A stretch of 64,000 nt of DNA, from positions 78,317 to 142,316 of the forward strand of contig NZ_KI421505.1 of assembly GCF_000473165.1 (NCBI RefSeq). Reading direction: 5' to 3'. A program made the translations under genes and the position numbers. The notes beneath the pieces are model-generated. The model saw only the letters and a list, made by a program, of their open reading frames with translations, searched no databases and had not been told where the DNA came from. This document shows positions 1-8,603 of this stretch, piece after piece (the stretch's first letter is position 1; every line of letters begins with the position of its first letter). This DNA is from Leisingera aquimarina DSM 24565 (GTDB taxonomy: Bacteria; Pseudomonadota; Alphaproteobacteria; Rhodobacterales; Rhodobacteraceae).

Positions 1-1
1 G

Positions 2-877
2 ATTACCCAGGATCTGTACGCCCGCTGGGTCGAACGCCTGTACAATATCCCGGTGCGCGAATGGTACGACCACGGCAAGACCAAGGAAGATAACCTGATC
101 CAGTTCGAGCGGCTCCTCTCGACCAAATCCGATGACGAGCAGCTGGTAGTCTTCCTTGACATGTTCCACCTGCCGGAGCGCGAGAACAAGTCCAATCAAA
201 ACCCTTTCCCGCATTACGTCATCATTGAGCTGACCGAGGACCCGGACCTCTGGCACCTCTATGACCCGGATTACCGCTGGCGCGGCGACCTGCCGCGCGA
301 AACCATCCTCAACGCGATGGCGCAGCCCACCGTGGCGGGCGGCTATATCCTGAACAGCGGCCATGCGCAGGCGCCGAAACCCCGAGATCTTGCCACATAT
401 TTCACCGACACCTTCCGCGCGGATGACAACCTCCTGACCTCCGCCCTGCGCCGAATTTTCGAGTATCACTGCCAGCCCTCCCGGCCGCTGGCACTGGCCG
501 ACCTCGGCCGCGCAGTGCGGGAAATGCCGGTGCTCTCCTTGCGCAAATACGCCTATGAGCACGCCTTTGCCTTCTTCTGGCAGGAGCTGGATACAGCGTT
601 CGAACCCTTCGACGCCGAATGCGACCGGGTGGAGGCGCTGTGCGAGGGGTTCCGCAGCCTGCACTTCCTGGCCGCCCGCATCGCCCATATCGGCGACCGC
701 GCCCTGATCCCCGATCTGTTCGCAGCGCTGGATGCGCTGGACAAGCTCGAGTTCACCATCAAATCCGCACTGCACGCCCAGTTCGGCGACTGGTGCGCCG
801 CCAATCTGCCAGCCCAGTCCAGTCTTCCGGCCAGCCCCCCGCAGAACATTGCGCAGCCCGAGGAGGTTCCGGCATGA
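2..877 (+). CDS. AsbE-like (DUF6005) siderophore biosynthesis protein, 5' end outside window
   Basis: The reading frame is open from the left edge, so the N-terminus is missing and about 291 residues are visible. It has an FPHYVIIE segment followed by a LYDPDY segment, which look like the His and Asp parts of a BtrH-like acyltransferase fold; the expected Cys would lie upstream of the window. The remaining C-terminal half is helical. The stop overlaps the start of the downstream gene (ATGA), so the two are translationally coupled. In petrobactin clusters AsbE transfers 3,4-dihydroxybenzoyl units from the carrier protein to spermidine. The assignment rests mainly on the asbF neighbour and a remembered resemblance to DUF6005, so it is moderate. 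Confidence 0.55.
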   Translation: MTQDLYARWVERLYNIPVREWYDHGKTKEDNLIQFERLLSTKSDDEQLVVFLDMFHLPERENKSNQNPFPHYVIIELTEDPDLWHLYDPDYRWRGDLPRETILNAMAQPTVAGGYILNSGHAQAPKPRDLATYFTDTFRADDNLLTSALRRIFEYHCQPSRPLALADLGRAVREMPVLSLRKYAYEHAFAFFWQELDTAFEPFDAECDRVEALCEGFRSLHFLAARIAHIGDRALIPDLFAALDALDKLEFTIKSALHAQFGDWCAANLPAQSSLPASPPQNIAQPEEVPA

Positions 878-1713
878 AAATCTCGCTTTGCACCATTTCC
901 TTCCGCCATCGGCTGATCGGCCTCAAGGACATTGCCTTCTGGGCCCGCGACAACGGCTTTCAGGGCATCGAACTATGGGCCATCCACGCCCGCAATCAAT
1001 CGCCGCTCGCTATCCACAACGCCCAGTGGATGGCAGCGCAGGGGCTGTCGGTGCCGATGATCAGCGACTACCTGCCGCTGCATGACCCGGATCTGCTGCG
1101 CAGCTGCACCCTGGCGCTTTGCGCCCAGGCCCGCGTCTGGGGGGCGCCCAAAATGCGCACCTTTGCCGGCCAGCAGGCCAGCGCCGCCGCCACGCCAGAC
1201 GAGCGCCGCCAGACCATCCGCGCCCTGCGCGAGGTCTGCACCATCGCTGCCGGCCACGGGCTGCGGCTCTTGGTCGAAACCCACCCAGGTTCCCTGGCCG
1301 ATACGCTGCCCAGCACCTGCGACCTGATCGATGCCGTCAATCACGATGCGCTGATGATCAACTTCGACGCGCTGCACGTCTGGGAAGGCGGCGACGACCC
1401 GGTCGAGGCCCGCCGCATCCTATTGCCCCGCATCGCCCATTATCACCTGAAAAACGTCTCGTCCCGCGACCGGTTCGGGGTCTTTGCCCCCAACAACGTC
1501 TACAGCGCCGCAGGCACCCGCGACGGCATGGTGCCGCTGTTCAAGGGCGCCTATGATTACAGCGATTTCCTGTCTGCCCTGGCGCAGGACCCCGGCTGCG
1601 AAGCCTCGCTGGAATGGTTCGGGGATGCGGTTTTTCAGACCCTGAAAAGCGATATCGCGCAACTCCGGGCCAGAACCCGCCAAGAAACCCCCAAGACCGC
1701 CACTGCGGTGTAG
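874..1713 (+). CDS. asbF: 3-dehydroshikimate dehydratase, AsbF type (petrobactin biosynthesis)
   Basis: A 279-residue TIM-barrel protein of the xylose isomerase-like AP-endonuclease-2 fold. AsbF converts 3-dehydroshikimate to 3,4-dihydroxybenzoate, the catechol of petrobactin. The likely metal ligands are visible in order: Glu135 (LLVETH), Asp165 (INFDALH), His191 (HYHLKN) and Glu247 (ASLEWF). The length matches the family (about 280). The start ATG follows AGGAGG with good spacing and overlaps the preceding stop. It is the last gene of its operon, ending just before a strong hairpin. A general sugar-phosphate isomerase is the alternative, but the length, the ligand pattern and the upstream partner favour AsbF. 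Confidence 0.75.
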   Translation: MKISLCTISFRHRLIGLKDIAFWARDNGFQGIELWAIHARNQSPLAIHNAQWMAAQGLSVPMISDYLPLHDPDLLRSCTLALCAQARVWGAPKMRTFAGQQASAAATPDERRQTIRALREVCTIAAGHGLRLLVETHPGSLADTLPSTCDLIDAVNHDALMINFDALHVWEGGDDPVEARRILLPRIAHYHLKNVSSRDRFGVFAPNNVYSAAGTRDGMVPLFKGAYDYSDFLSALAQDPGCEASLEWFGDAVFQTLKSDIAQLRARTRQETPKTATAV

Positions 1714-1737
1714 CCGCGGATCACGCCGGACGGCTCA

Positions 1738-1780
1738 GAAAAAAAGCCGGTGCGCATCCCTGCGCACCGGCTTTTTTTTA
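1738..1780. terminator. bidirectional rho-independent terminator
   Basis: A perfect 16-bp stem (1741-1756 with 1761-1776, GCCGGTGCGCA core) closes a TCCC loop. It is flanked by an A-run on the left and a T-run on the right, so it can end transcription of asbF from the left and of the ABC exporter gene from the right. Confidence 0.92.
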
Positions 1781-1807
1781 TCAGGGACCGCATCTGCCGG
1801 GCAGACC

Positions 1808-3649
1808 TCACCCGGCCCGCTCCGGCACCCGCCCGGAGGTTCCCGCCTGACGGCGCCACAATCCGGCATAAACCCCCTGCCCGGCCAGCAGCTCCTGATG
1901 GGTGCCATCTTCGGCAACCCGGCCGTCCTGCAAGACGATGATCCGGTCCATCCCGGCAATCGTCGACAGCCGGTGGGCAATCGCAATCACCGTCTTGCCC
2001 TGCATCACATCCATCAGGGTTTTCTGGATCTCTTCCTCAACCGCGCTGTCCAGGGCTGAGGTCGCCTCGTCCAGGATCAGGATCGGCGCATTTTTCAAGA
2101 CCACCCGCGCAATCGCAATCCGCTGCCGCTGGCCGCCCGACAGCGCCACGCCGCGTTCGCCCACATGGGCATCATAGCCGCTGCGCCCCGCCTGATCCCG
2201 CAGCGCCAGGATGAACTCATGCGCCTCGGCCCGCTTGGCAGCCGCAATCATCTCCGCCTCAGTGGCGCCCGGATTGCCGTACAGGATATTGGCCCGCACC
2301 GACCGGTGGATCAGCGAGGTGTTCTGCGTCACCACCCCGATCTGGCTGCGCAGGCTGTCCTGCGTCACCTGGCTGATGTCCTGCCCGTCAATCAGAATGC
2401 GCCCGCCCTCGGGGTCGCGAAACCGCAAAAGCAGGTTGATCAGGGTCGATTTTCCCGCCCCCGACGGCCCGGCAAGGCCAATCCGCTGGCCCGCCGGAAT
2501 CTCCAGATCAATCCCGTTCACGCCGCCGCGCGTGTTGCCATAATGATGGGTCAGCCTCTCAACCCGGACTTCCGCCTTGCCGACCTGCAACGCCGGCGCC
2601 TTGGGCGCGTCGGTGATGCCATGCGCCGCCGACAGTGAGCGCAGCCCCTCGCGGATCACCCCCATGTTTTCAAACAGCCGGATGGTCACCCACAGGATCC
2701 AGCCGCTCATCCCATTGAGCCGAATGGTCAGCGCCGAAGCCGCCGCCACCTCGCCCACGCTGACCTGTCCGCGCATCCACAGCCAGATGGCCGGTGCCAC
2801 AACGATCAGGATCAGCACGCCGTTGATGGCGATGCTGCCAAAGGCCAGCGTCGTCATCATCCGCAAGAACCGCTGATACCGCGCCCGCAGGCGGCGCAGC
2901 GAAGACAGCGCATAAACCTGCTCCTGCTGGTTCTGGGCAAACAGCTTGACCGTTTCGATATTGCCATAGGCATCCACGATCCGCCCTGTCGCGGCAGACC
3001 GCGCATCCGACCATTTCTCGGCCGTGGCCGCGACGTTCAGCGCCACGTGGCGCACATAAAGGATGTACAGGCCCACCCACAGCACCAAAGGCACTGCCAG
3101 CCGCCAGTCGATCTGCGACAGCACCAGCACCGCGCCGATCATATAGGTGACCGCAAACAAGATCGCCTCGAACAGCATATGCACGCTGTCCTGCACCGCA
3201 GGCCCCATCTGCATCACCCGGTTGCTCAACCGCCCGGCAAAGTCATTCTGAAAGAACCCTACCGACTGCCCCAGCAAATGCCGGTGCGACTGCCAACGCA
3301 CCTGTTCCTGCAGGTTCGACGACAGCGTCTGCTCCAGCAGCAGATGGTTCAGCCCCACCAGCGCCGGCCGCAGGATCAGCACGCAGAACAGCGCCAGCAG
3401 CATCTCGGTGCCATGCGCGGCCCAGAACGCAGCGGCGCCGGTTCCGGTCATCAGGTCAACCACCCGCCCGGAGTAAAAGATCAGCCCGCTTTCCATCAGC
3501 GCCGTCAGCACCCCGGTGGCAAACATCAGCGGCAGCCACTTTTTATAGGGTGCCAGCTGCTGCATCAGATAGGCCCGCAGGGTGGCCCGCGGCGGCGCCA
3601 TCCGCTCTGCGGCAAAGGGATCGACAAGGTTTTCAAAAGCCCGGAACAT
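1808..3649 (-). CDS. ABC exporter, fused permease and ATPase
   Basis: A 613-residue half-transporter. An N-terminal ABC_membrane domain with six predicted helices occupies roughly residues 25-330. The ATPase domain follows, with Walker A GPSGAGKST, the signature LSGGQ, Walker B ILILDEATSALD and the H-loop AHRLST. The start at 3649 (MFRAFEN) is chosen because GAGAGG lies just upstream; longer frames have no ribosome site. The gene is convergent with asbF and shares its terminator. Export of the siderophore made next door is a reasonable guess, but the sequence alone does not show the substrate. Confidence 0.85.
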   Translation of the reverse strand: MFRAFENLVDPFAAERMAPPRATLRAYLMQQLAPYKKWLPLMFATGVLTALMESGLIFYSGRVVDLMTGTGAAAFWAAHGTEMLLALFCVLILRPALVGLNHLLLEQTLSSNLQEQVRWQSHRHLLGQSVGFFQNDFAGRLSNRVMQMGPAVQDSVHMLFEAILFAVTYMIGAVLVLSQIDWRLAVPLVLWVGLYILYVRHVALNVAATAEKWSDARSAATGRIVDAYGNIETVKLFAQNQQEQVYALSSLRRLRARYQRFLRMMTTLAFGSIAINGVLILIVVAPAIWLWMRGQVSVGEVAAASALTIRLNGMSGWILWVTIRLFENMGVIREGLRSLSAAHGITDAPKAPALQVGKAEVRVERLTHHYGNTRGGVNGIDLEIPAGQRIGLAGPSGAGKSTLINLLLRFRDPEGGRILIDGQDISQVTQDSLRSQIGVVTQNTSLIHRSVRANILYGNPGATEAEMIAAAKRAEAHEFILALRDQAGRSGYDAHVGERGVALSGGQRQRIAIARVVLKNAPILILDEATSALDSAVEEEIQKTLMDVMQGKTVIAIAHRLSTIAGMDRIIVLQDGRVAEDGTHQELLAGQGVYAGLWRRQAGTSGRVPERAG

Positions 3650-3894
3650 GGGGACCCTCTCAAGGATTGTATTGGGATCGCTTGAGATGTGGGTTGCCGT
3701 TTCCGCCCTGCAGACGGTCCGCGGGCGGGGCCGAATCTGAAACCATTGCGAAAGATGCCTGCACCGCAGCCCGGCTGTTCTAGAATGCCCGCAGCCCTTT
3801 GTCAGCAGCGCAAATGCCCCGCACCGCAAAAAGCGCAGGCGCGGCGCCGCTTGGTCTGCCCCCTGATTACAGGTTGCAGCGCCGTAGCGATTCA

Positions 3895-3909
3895 CTACAT
3901 TACCTGTAG
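3895..3909. promoter_or_regulatory. interrupted palindrome CTACA-N5-TGTAG
   Basis: A 15-bp inverted repeat lies about 27 bp upstream of the DUF2218 gene, in the region shared with the divergent ABC exporter gene. It sits where an operator would be. It does not match the Fur, RirA or Irr motifs that I know, and the repeat is short enough to occur by chance. Confidence 0.3.
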
Positions 3910-3936
3910 CCTAGTAAAATAGTAAGGAATTAAGCA

Positions 3937-4248
3937 ATGCTCACCGACACCGGCCGCTTTGACACCCCCAACGGGGCGAAATACCTGCAGCAGCTCTGCA
4001 AGCATTTCGCCCATAAGGTCGAGGTGCAGTTCGACACCGCCGATGAAACCGGCCAAGGCACCGTTGCGCTGGGAATGGGACCCGCAACCCTGCATGCAAC
4101 TGGTCAGGATCTGACCGCCAAGGTCACCGCCCCGACCCCCGAGGAACTCGATCATGCGCGGCAGATCATCGACAATCACCTCGCCCGTTTTGCCTTTCGC
4201 GAAGAGTTTAAAAACATGACCTGGCAATCCGCAACGGCCCCGGCCTGA
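3937..4248 (+). CDS. DUF2218 family protein
   Basis: A 103-residue cytosolic protein of the DUF2218 family, beginning with the typical pattern of a short strand followed by YLQQLCKHFAHK. These small proteins often sit beside siderophore and iron genes in proteobacteria; no biochemical role is established. A TAAGGA ribosome site precedes the ATG. It is divergent from the ABC exporter gene and stands alone before hipBA. The neighbouring asb genes support a link to iron metabolism, as an inference. Confidence 0.75.
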   Translation: MLTDTGRFDTPNGAKYLQQLCKHFAHKVEVQFDTADETGQGTVALGMGPATLHATGQDLTAKVTAPTPEELDHARQIIDNHLARFAFREEFKNMTWQSATAPA

Positions 4249-4250
4249 TC

Positions 4251-4268
4251 TTTACCGTATCCGGTAAA
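4251..4268. promoter_or_regulatory. hipBA operator O1
   Basis: TTTACCGTATCCGGTAAA, an 18-bp near-perfect palindrome. It is the first of three copies in the 130 bp before hipB, starting 49 bp before the second. HipB-type proteins bind such palindromes to repress their own operon. Confidence 0.75.
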
Positions 4269-4299
4269 TTCACTGACGCTTCACCCGCTCTCAGTCAAA

Positions 4300-4317
4300 T
4301 TTATCGAATACAGTAAA
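4300..4317. promoter_or_regulatory. hipBA operator O2
   Basis: TTTATCGAATACAGTAAA, the second copy of the palindrome, more diverged in the right arm. It starts 49 bp after O1 and 50 bp before O3, so all three lie on nearly the same face of the DNA. Confidence 0.7.
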
Positions 4318-4349
4318 ATCTGTTGATTTGCCTCCGGCCACAGGGTATA

Positions 4350-4367
4350 TTTATCGTATTCGGTAAA
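4350..4367. promoter_or_regulatory. hipBA operator O3
   Basis: TTTATCGTATTCGGTAAA, the third palindrome. It ends only 11 bp before the hipB start codon, so bound HipB would sit over the start of the transcript. Confidence 0.75.
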
Positions 4368-4378
4368 ACGGAGCCCGC

Positions 4379-4660
4379 ATGACCGATCAGAAACAGCCGG
4401 AGCTGATCCGCCTCGGCCAGTCCATCCGCAGTATCCGCAAGGGCAAGGGCCTGAGCCTGACCCAGCTTGCGCAACTGACCGGGGCCAGTGTTTCGGCCCT
4501 CTCCACCATCGAAACCGGCACCCGCGACGCGCGGGCGTCGACCCTGTACCGGATTGCCAAGGCCCTGCACGTGCCGGTGGCGGATCTCTTCGGCGCATCC
4601 CAGGACGCGGCGCCGCAAGCAGGCACCGCCGCCGGCTATGACCTTGGAGACCTGGAATGA
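4379..4660 (+). CDS. hipB: HipB-like antitoxin, XRE-family DNA-binding protein
   Basis: A 93-residue protein with a single helix-turn-helix of the XRE/Cro type at about residues 10-65 (LSLTQLAQLTGAS, then SALSTIE). It is the antitoxin and autorepressor of the pair: HipB dimers bind operators and hold HipA inactive. The stop overlaps the start of hipA (ATGA). Three matching palindromes lie directly upstream. A tail of about 25 residues rich in Ala and Gly ends the protein, as in other HipB antitoxins with flexible C-termini. Confidence 0.88.
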   Translation: MTDQKQPELIRLGQSIRSIRKGKGLSLTQLAQLTGASVSALSTIETGTRDARASTLYRIAKALHVPVADLFGASQDAAPQAGTAAGYDLGDLE

Positions 4661-5973
4661 CCCTTCAGGTTCCGGTCTTCTATGCGCAGTTTCTGGTTGG
4701 CAGCATCACGGTGCATGACGACGGCACCACTGGGTTTGCCTATACGCCGGAATGGATCAGCACCCCCCGCGCCTTCCCGGTCTCGGTGCTGATGCCGCTT
4801 GGGTCTGATCCGTTTCCGAACAGCATTGCGGCCCCCTGGCTGGCCAACCTGCTGCCCGAAGAACAGCAGCTGGAAACCCTCAGCCGCTCCCTTGGACTGT
4901 CGAAAACAGATGCGGTTGCCCTGCTGCGCGAAATCGGCGGCGACACCGCCGGGGCGCTGTCTTTTGACAGCCCTTCCCTGCAAAACCAGTGGGATTATGT
5001 CCTGCTGACAGATTACTACCGCACCTCCAGCCCCCAAGACGCCCTGCAAGCGCATTTCAACGACCTGGCCCAGCGGCCATTTTTGGCCGGCGCCGATGGC
5101 GTCCGCCTGTCGCTGGCCGGCGGGCAGCAGAAATCCGCGCTCGCCGTTCTGGACCGGGACGGACGCCCGGTGCTGCAGCTGCCAGAGGACGGCAGCAGGC
5201 TGGCCATTCCCAGAAACGGCGCCCCCTCCACTGTCATCCTCAAGCCCGACAATCCGCGGCTGCCGGGCATCGTTGAAAATGAACTGTACTGCCTGACGCT
5301 TGCACAGAAGATCGGGATCCCCGCCGCCCGAGCCGCCTCCATCGCCCTTAGGACCCGCTCGGCCATATGCATTTTGCGCTATGACCGGCATCTGTCAACT
5401 TCCGGGCACATCCAGCGCTTGCATCAGGAGGATTTTGCCCAGGCCACGGCCACGCCGCCGGGCCGCAAGTACGAGGCCGGCACGGTTCCGGGCTTCACCC
5501 TCGCCACTCTGTTCGCCGCCGCCCGGCATCTTGAACCAAAGGACGTTCTCAACCTGTTTGACCAGTTCGCCTTCAACATCCTGGTGGCCAACACCGACGC
5601 CCACGCCAAGAATTATTCCATGCTGCACCGGCTTGGCCCATCGGTTGGGCTTGCCCCGCTTTACGATGTGTCCACGGTTCTGCCCTGGCCGGCCGTGAAC
5701 CAGTATTTCGCCCAAAAAATCGGCGGCCGCAAACGCAAGCCCGCGGACGTGACACCGGATCACTTTGCGCAAATCGCAACCGAACTTGGCTTCCGCCCCG
5801 CCGAGGTCCTGAACCGGATCACCCGGCTGGTGGATCTGATGGTGGAACACCGCCCGGCAGCCGAGCAGCATGTTTCCGGCCTGCCCGGCACCGCGCCGGG
5901 CTATGTGGAACAGGCCGCTGATTGCGCCGAAAAAAACGCGCTCAGGATCGTGGGCCGGATCCCGAGAAACTGA
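4657..5973 (+). CDS. hipA: HipA-like toxin kinase
   Basis: A 438-residue serine/threonine kinase of the HipA family, close to the 440 residues of E. coli HipA. The N-terminal HipA_N region covers about residues 5-105. The kinase core has a LSLAGGQQKS segment (about 151-160), ATP-binding ILKPDN (about 195-199), the catalytic loop NTDAHAKNYS with Asp314, and the metal-binding LYDVST with Asp337. Known HipA toxins phosphorylate glutamyl-tRNA synthetase or related targets and induce dormancy. All key residues are present, so the toxin appears functional. On a plasmid the pair would also act as an addiction module. Confidence 0.9.
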   Translation: MTLQVPVFYAQFLVGSITVHDDGTTGFAYTPEWISTPRAFPVSVLMPLGSDPFPNSIAAPWLANLLPEEQQLETLSRSLGLSKTDAVALLREIGGDTAGALSFDSPSLQNQWDYVLLTDYYRTSSPQDALQAHFNDLAQRPFLAGADGVRLSLAGGQQKSALAVLDRDGRPVLQLPEDGSRLAIPRNGAPSTVILKPDNPRLPGIVENELYCLTLAQKIGIPAARAASIALRTRSAICILRYDRHLSTSGHIQRLHQEDFAQATATPPGRKYEAGTVPGFTLATLFAAARHLEPKDVLNLFDQFAFNILVANTDAHAKNYSMLHRLGPSVGLAPLYDVSTVLPWPAVNQYFAQKIGGRKRKPADVTPDHFAQIATELGFRPAEVLNRITRLVDLMVEHRPAAEQHVSGLPGTAPGYVEQAADCAEKNALRIVGRIPRN

Positions 5974-6031
5974 CCGCAGCGAAACCCGCATCACACCTGC
6001 CCGCAATCCGTCTGCGGCCTGGCTTGCTGGT

Positions 6032-7084
6032 TCAGTCTGAAACCATATCCGCGCTTGCACCGGCACCGGCACCGCATGCGGACACTTGCTTGCGGTACTG
6101 GCTTGGCGTCGCCCCCTCCCGCTGCCGGAAAGCGCGTTCAAAAGCCGAAACTTCAGAGTAACCCAGCCGCTCTGAGATATCATGAAGCTGCGCTCCGGGC
6201 GCCAGCAGCATGCGCTTGGCAATCTCCATCCGGCAGCCCGCCAGCAGCCCAGAGAACTTCTGCCCCTCATCCTCCAGCTTGCGCCGCAGGGTCCGGCGCG
6301 ACATGCCCAAGGCGGTGGCGATGGCAGTCTGCTCGAAACTTTCGCGGCCGATCCGCATCAGCAGCTCGCGGCGCACCCGTACTGCAACCGGTGCTTCACG
6401 CTCGCTTTGCCGGGCGGTGCGGACCATCGACTGCGAGGCCGCCTTGAACGCCGGGCTTTCGCCGTCCGCCAGCGGCAGATCCAGTAGTGCCGCCGGAAAC
6501 ACCAGCGTGTTGGACGCAGCGGCAAACTGCACCGGGCAGCGCGGCCCGGCACTGCTGCGGCTTAGCAAGGCGCTTGATTCGTGCTCCAGCGACAACAGAT
6601 CAGGCTGCCAGTCCGGCCCGGTGGCGGACTTCACCAGGCTATGGAACACCGACAGCGTCAGCTCCGCATCCTGCTGCCGCGGCCAAATGCCCGCATCCAG
6701 GATCCGGTAGGTCAGCAGCGCCTTGTCCGCCTCCATCGTCAGCCGCATTTCCGAGTCGCTCTGCACCATCGGAAAGGCATTGCGGAACAGCGACAACGCC
6801 GCCCCCAGCGTCGGCGCCTGCATGATGAAATCTCCAAGCGTGCCAAGATTTTGCAGATCAAACACCGATCCCACCCGCCAGCCGAAATCGGGCAGCCCCA
6901 GCTGGTCTGAGGCATGCTCGCAGAAGTCCACGAACTTCTTCAGGCCGATCTCTCCGTCCAGGTCATCAGGACCGAACCCGGCTGTGCGGAAAATCCTGCC
7001 GGTATCGCCGTTCATGAACTCAACAGCCCGCAGCGGGTCGTTCAAAGTGGTGGCCGAAATCCGGGGCTGATAGGTGTGTGGCAT
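6032..7084 (-). CDS. qhpR: AraC-family regulator, probable QhpR
   Basis: A 350-residue regulator with an N-terminal Arabinose_bd-like domain (about residues 20-210) and a C-terminal AraC DNA-binding domain with two helix-turn-helix units (about 235-335; ATALGMSRRTLRRKL and ISERLGYSEVSAFERAF). The start at 7084 follows TGAGGA; a longer frame lacks a ribosome site. It is divergent from the amine dehydrogenase operon. In Paracoccus the QHNDH cluster is controlled by an AraC-type activator, QhpR, that responds to amines. Position and domain type fit QhpR. Two direct repeats between the divergent genes are its likely sites. Confidence 0.75.
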   Translation of the reverse strand: MPHTYQPRISATTLNDPLRAVEFMNGDTGRIFRTAGFGPDDLDGEIGLKKFVDFCEHASDQLGLPDFGWRVGSVFDLQNLGTLGDFIMQAPTLGAALSLFRNAFPMVQSDSEMRLTMEADKALLTYRILDAGIWPRQQDAELTLSVFHSLVKSATGPDWQPDLLSLEHESSALLSRSSAGPRCPVQFAAASNTLVFPAALLDLPLADGESPAFKAASQSMVRTARQSEREAPVAVRVRRELLMRIGRESFEQTAIATALGMSRRTLRRKLEDEGQKFSGLLAGCRMEIAKRMLLAPGAQLHDISERLGYSEVSAFERAFRQREGATPSQYRKQVSACGAGAGASADMVSD

Positions 7085-7172
7085 CGCGCGGTTCCTCAGG
7101 ATTGCGCCAGAATACCGCAAAAACCGGCCATTCCAGAAAAATCACTGCAGACAGGGCCGCAGCCGCCGATTC

Positions 7173-7209
7173 TGTCCGGAAATGTCGGTTTGTTGTCCGG
7201 ATGTGTCCG
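7173..7209. promoter_or_regulatory. direct repeats, candidate QhpR binding site
   Basis: TGTCCGGAAATGTCGG (7173-7188) and TGTCCGGATGTGTCCG (7194-7209) are direct repeats starting exactly 21 bp apart, two turns of the helix. AraC-family activators typically bind such tandem half sites. They end 35 bp before the qhpG start. Confidence 0.6.
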
Positions 7210-7244
7210 CCACAAGCGGCCGCTGGCCGGTGCACCTTGGGCAA

Positions 7245-8603
7245 ATGGCACCTCAATTCGGCACCTTTGACATTGCAATCGCAGGCGGCGGCCCGGCCGG
7301 GTCGGTGGCCGCAATCCTGCTGGCGCGGGCCGGATACAGCGTGGCGCTGGCCACCCTGCCGCCGTGCGAGCCCCGGTATGAGGGCATGTCCGCCCGCGTC
7401 GCCGCAATCCTGCAAAGGCACGGGCTGCCGCTGGATGGCATCGGCCCGGCAGCGCAGCGCCATGTCAGCTGGGGCGCTTTCCAGGGCGGCCAGAACAGCG
7501 AGCATCCGGCCGACCGGAAGCAGTTCGACACCGGGTTGCTGCACACCGCCTGGGCTGCGGGTGTCACTGTATTTTTCAAGGCGGTGGCCAGTGTCCGCCC
7601 GGATGCGGGCGAAATCCGCCTGTCCGACGGGCAAAACCTCACCGCCGGCCTGCTGTTCGAGGCCCGCGGCCGCCGCGCCCCGCGCCAATCCACGGATTTG
7701 GACCGGGCAGAACTGATTGGGCCAGACACTATCTCGGTTGCTGGGTTTGTGCCGCCGCAGTCTGGATACATGGACACCCCGCGGATCGAAGCCCGGCCCG
7801 GAGGCTGGATCTGGTCTGCCCCTGCCGGGCAGGATCGGCTGTGGCTGCAGGCGGTGGGAGACGCGCAGTCGCTGGGCCAGACACGCGGCAAGGCAGCTGT
7901 GGCGGCGCTGTGGAATTCGGTTCTGGGGGATACCCCCCTGCCCCGCCAACCCGCCATTCATGCCATCGCACCGCAGCTGACCGCACCGGAACTGGACCCG
8001 CGATGCCCCCGGCTGGGTGATGCGGCGGTGGCGCTGGATCCTTTGTCGGGGCACGGGATGTTCTGGGCGGTGTCCTCGGCGCTGATGGCGGTGCCCATCG
8101 CACGGGCGCTGCTGGACGGCCAGACGGCGCTGGCCTGCGATTTCTATCGCAACCGGGTGGCCGAAACCTTTTGGCGGCAGGCCCGTGTGGGCCGTGATTT
8201 CTACCGCGAGGCGGGACTTCAATCACCCTTCTGGCAGCCGCGCGCGGCCTGGCCCGATGACGCCCCGGCGCATGACACAGATATCCGCCCGCATGCCGCC
8301 ACACGGGTCATCGTCCAGAACGGCCATCTCGCGCGCCGCGAAGTGCTGATCACCCGCGATGCCCCCGGCGGCGCCGCCTTTGCTGCCGGGCAGGAGATCG
8401 TGCCGTTGCTGCGCCGCCTGAACGGGCGGCCGCTGCCGGGTCCGGCCCGGTTTCATACCTCAGTATTACCAGAGGCCCCGCCGCAGGCCGCCCGCGCCAT
8501 CCACCAATGGCTTTTGTCGCAAGGCTTTACCGAGGGGGTGCAGATCCCCTGGGACACCACAAACAGGGAGACCAATCCATGCAATTACGACCCCGCAGTC
8601 TGA
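7245..8603 (+). CDS. qhpG: FAD-dependent monooxygenase, probable QhpG
   Basis: A 452-residue flavoprotein. The N-terminal dinucleotide-binding motif IAGGGPAGS lies at about residues 10-18, and a GD-type motif with LDPLSGHGMFWA is near residues 265-275, as in tryptophan halogenase and PHBH-like monooxygenases. QhpG hydroxylates the precursor tryptophan of the QHNDH gamma subunit on the way to the quinone cofactor. It is the first gene of the operon and overlaps qhpA by 25 bp. The start (MAPQFG) is the best ATG ahead of the Rossmann fold, although the ribosome site is weak. In Paracoccus qhpG lies later in the operon, so the order differs. Confidence 0.78.
   Translation: MAPQFGTFDIAIAGGGPAGSVAAILLARAGYSVALATLPPCEPRYEGMSARVAAILQRHGLPLDGIGPAAQRHVSWGAFQGGQNSEHPADRKQFDTGLLHTAWAAGVTVFFKAVASVRPDAGEIRLSDGQNLTAGLLFEARGRRAPRQSTDLDRAELIGPDTISVAGFVPPQSGYMDTPRIEARPGGWIWSAPAGQDRLWLQAVGDAQSLGQTRGKAAVAALWNSVLGDTPLPRQPAIHAIAPQLTAPELDPRCPRLGDAAVALDPLSGHGMFWAVSSALMAVPIARALLDGQTALACDFYRNRVAETFWRQARVGRDFYREAGLQSPFWQPRAAWPDDAPAHDTDIRPHAATRVIVQNGHLARREVLITRDAPGGAAFAAGQEIVPLLRRLNGRPLPGPARFHTSVLPEAPPQAARAIHQWLLSQGFTEGVQIPWDTTNRETNPCNYDPAV

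Noticed and set aside
3689..3922. Short open frame between the ABC exporter and DUF2218 genes
   Set aside because: There is no ribosome site, the composition is atypical (basic, Ala/Pro/Cys-rich), and it covers the divergent promoter.
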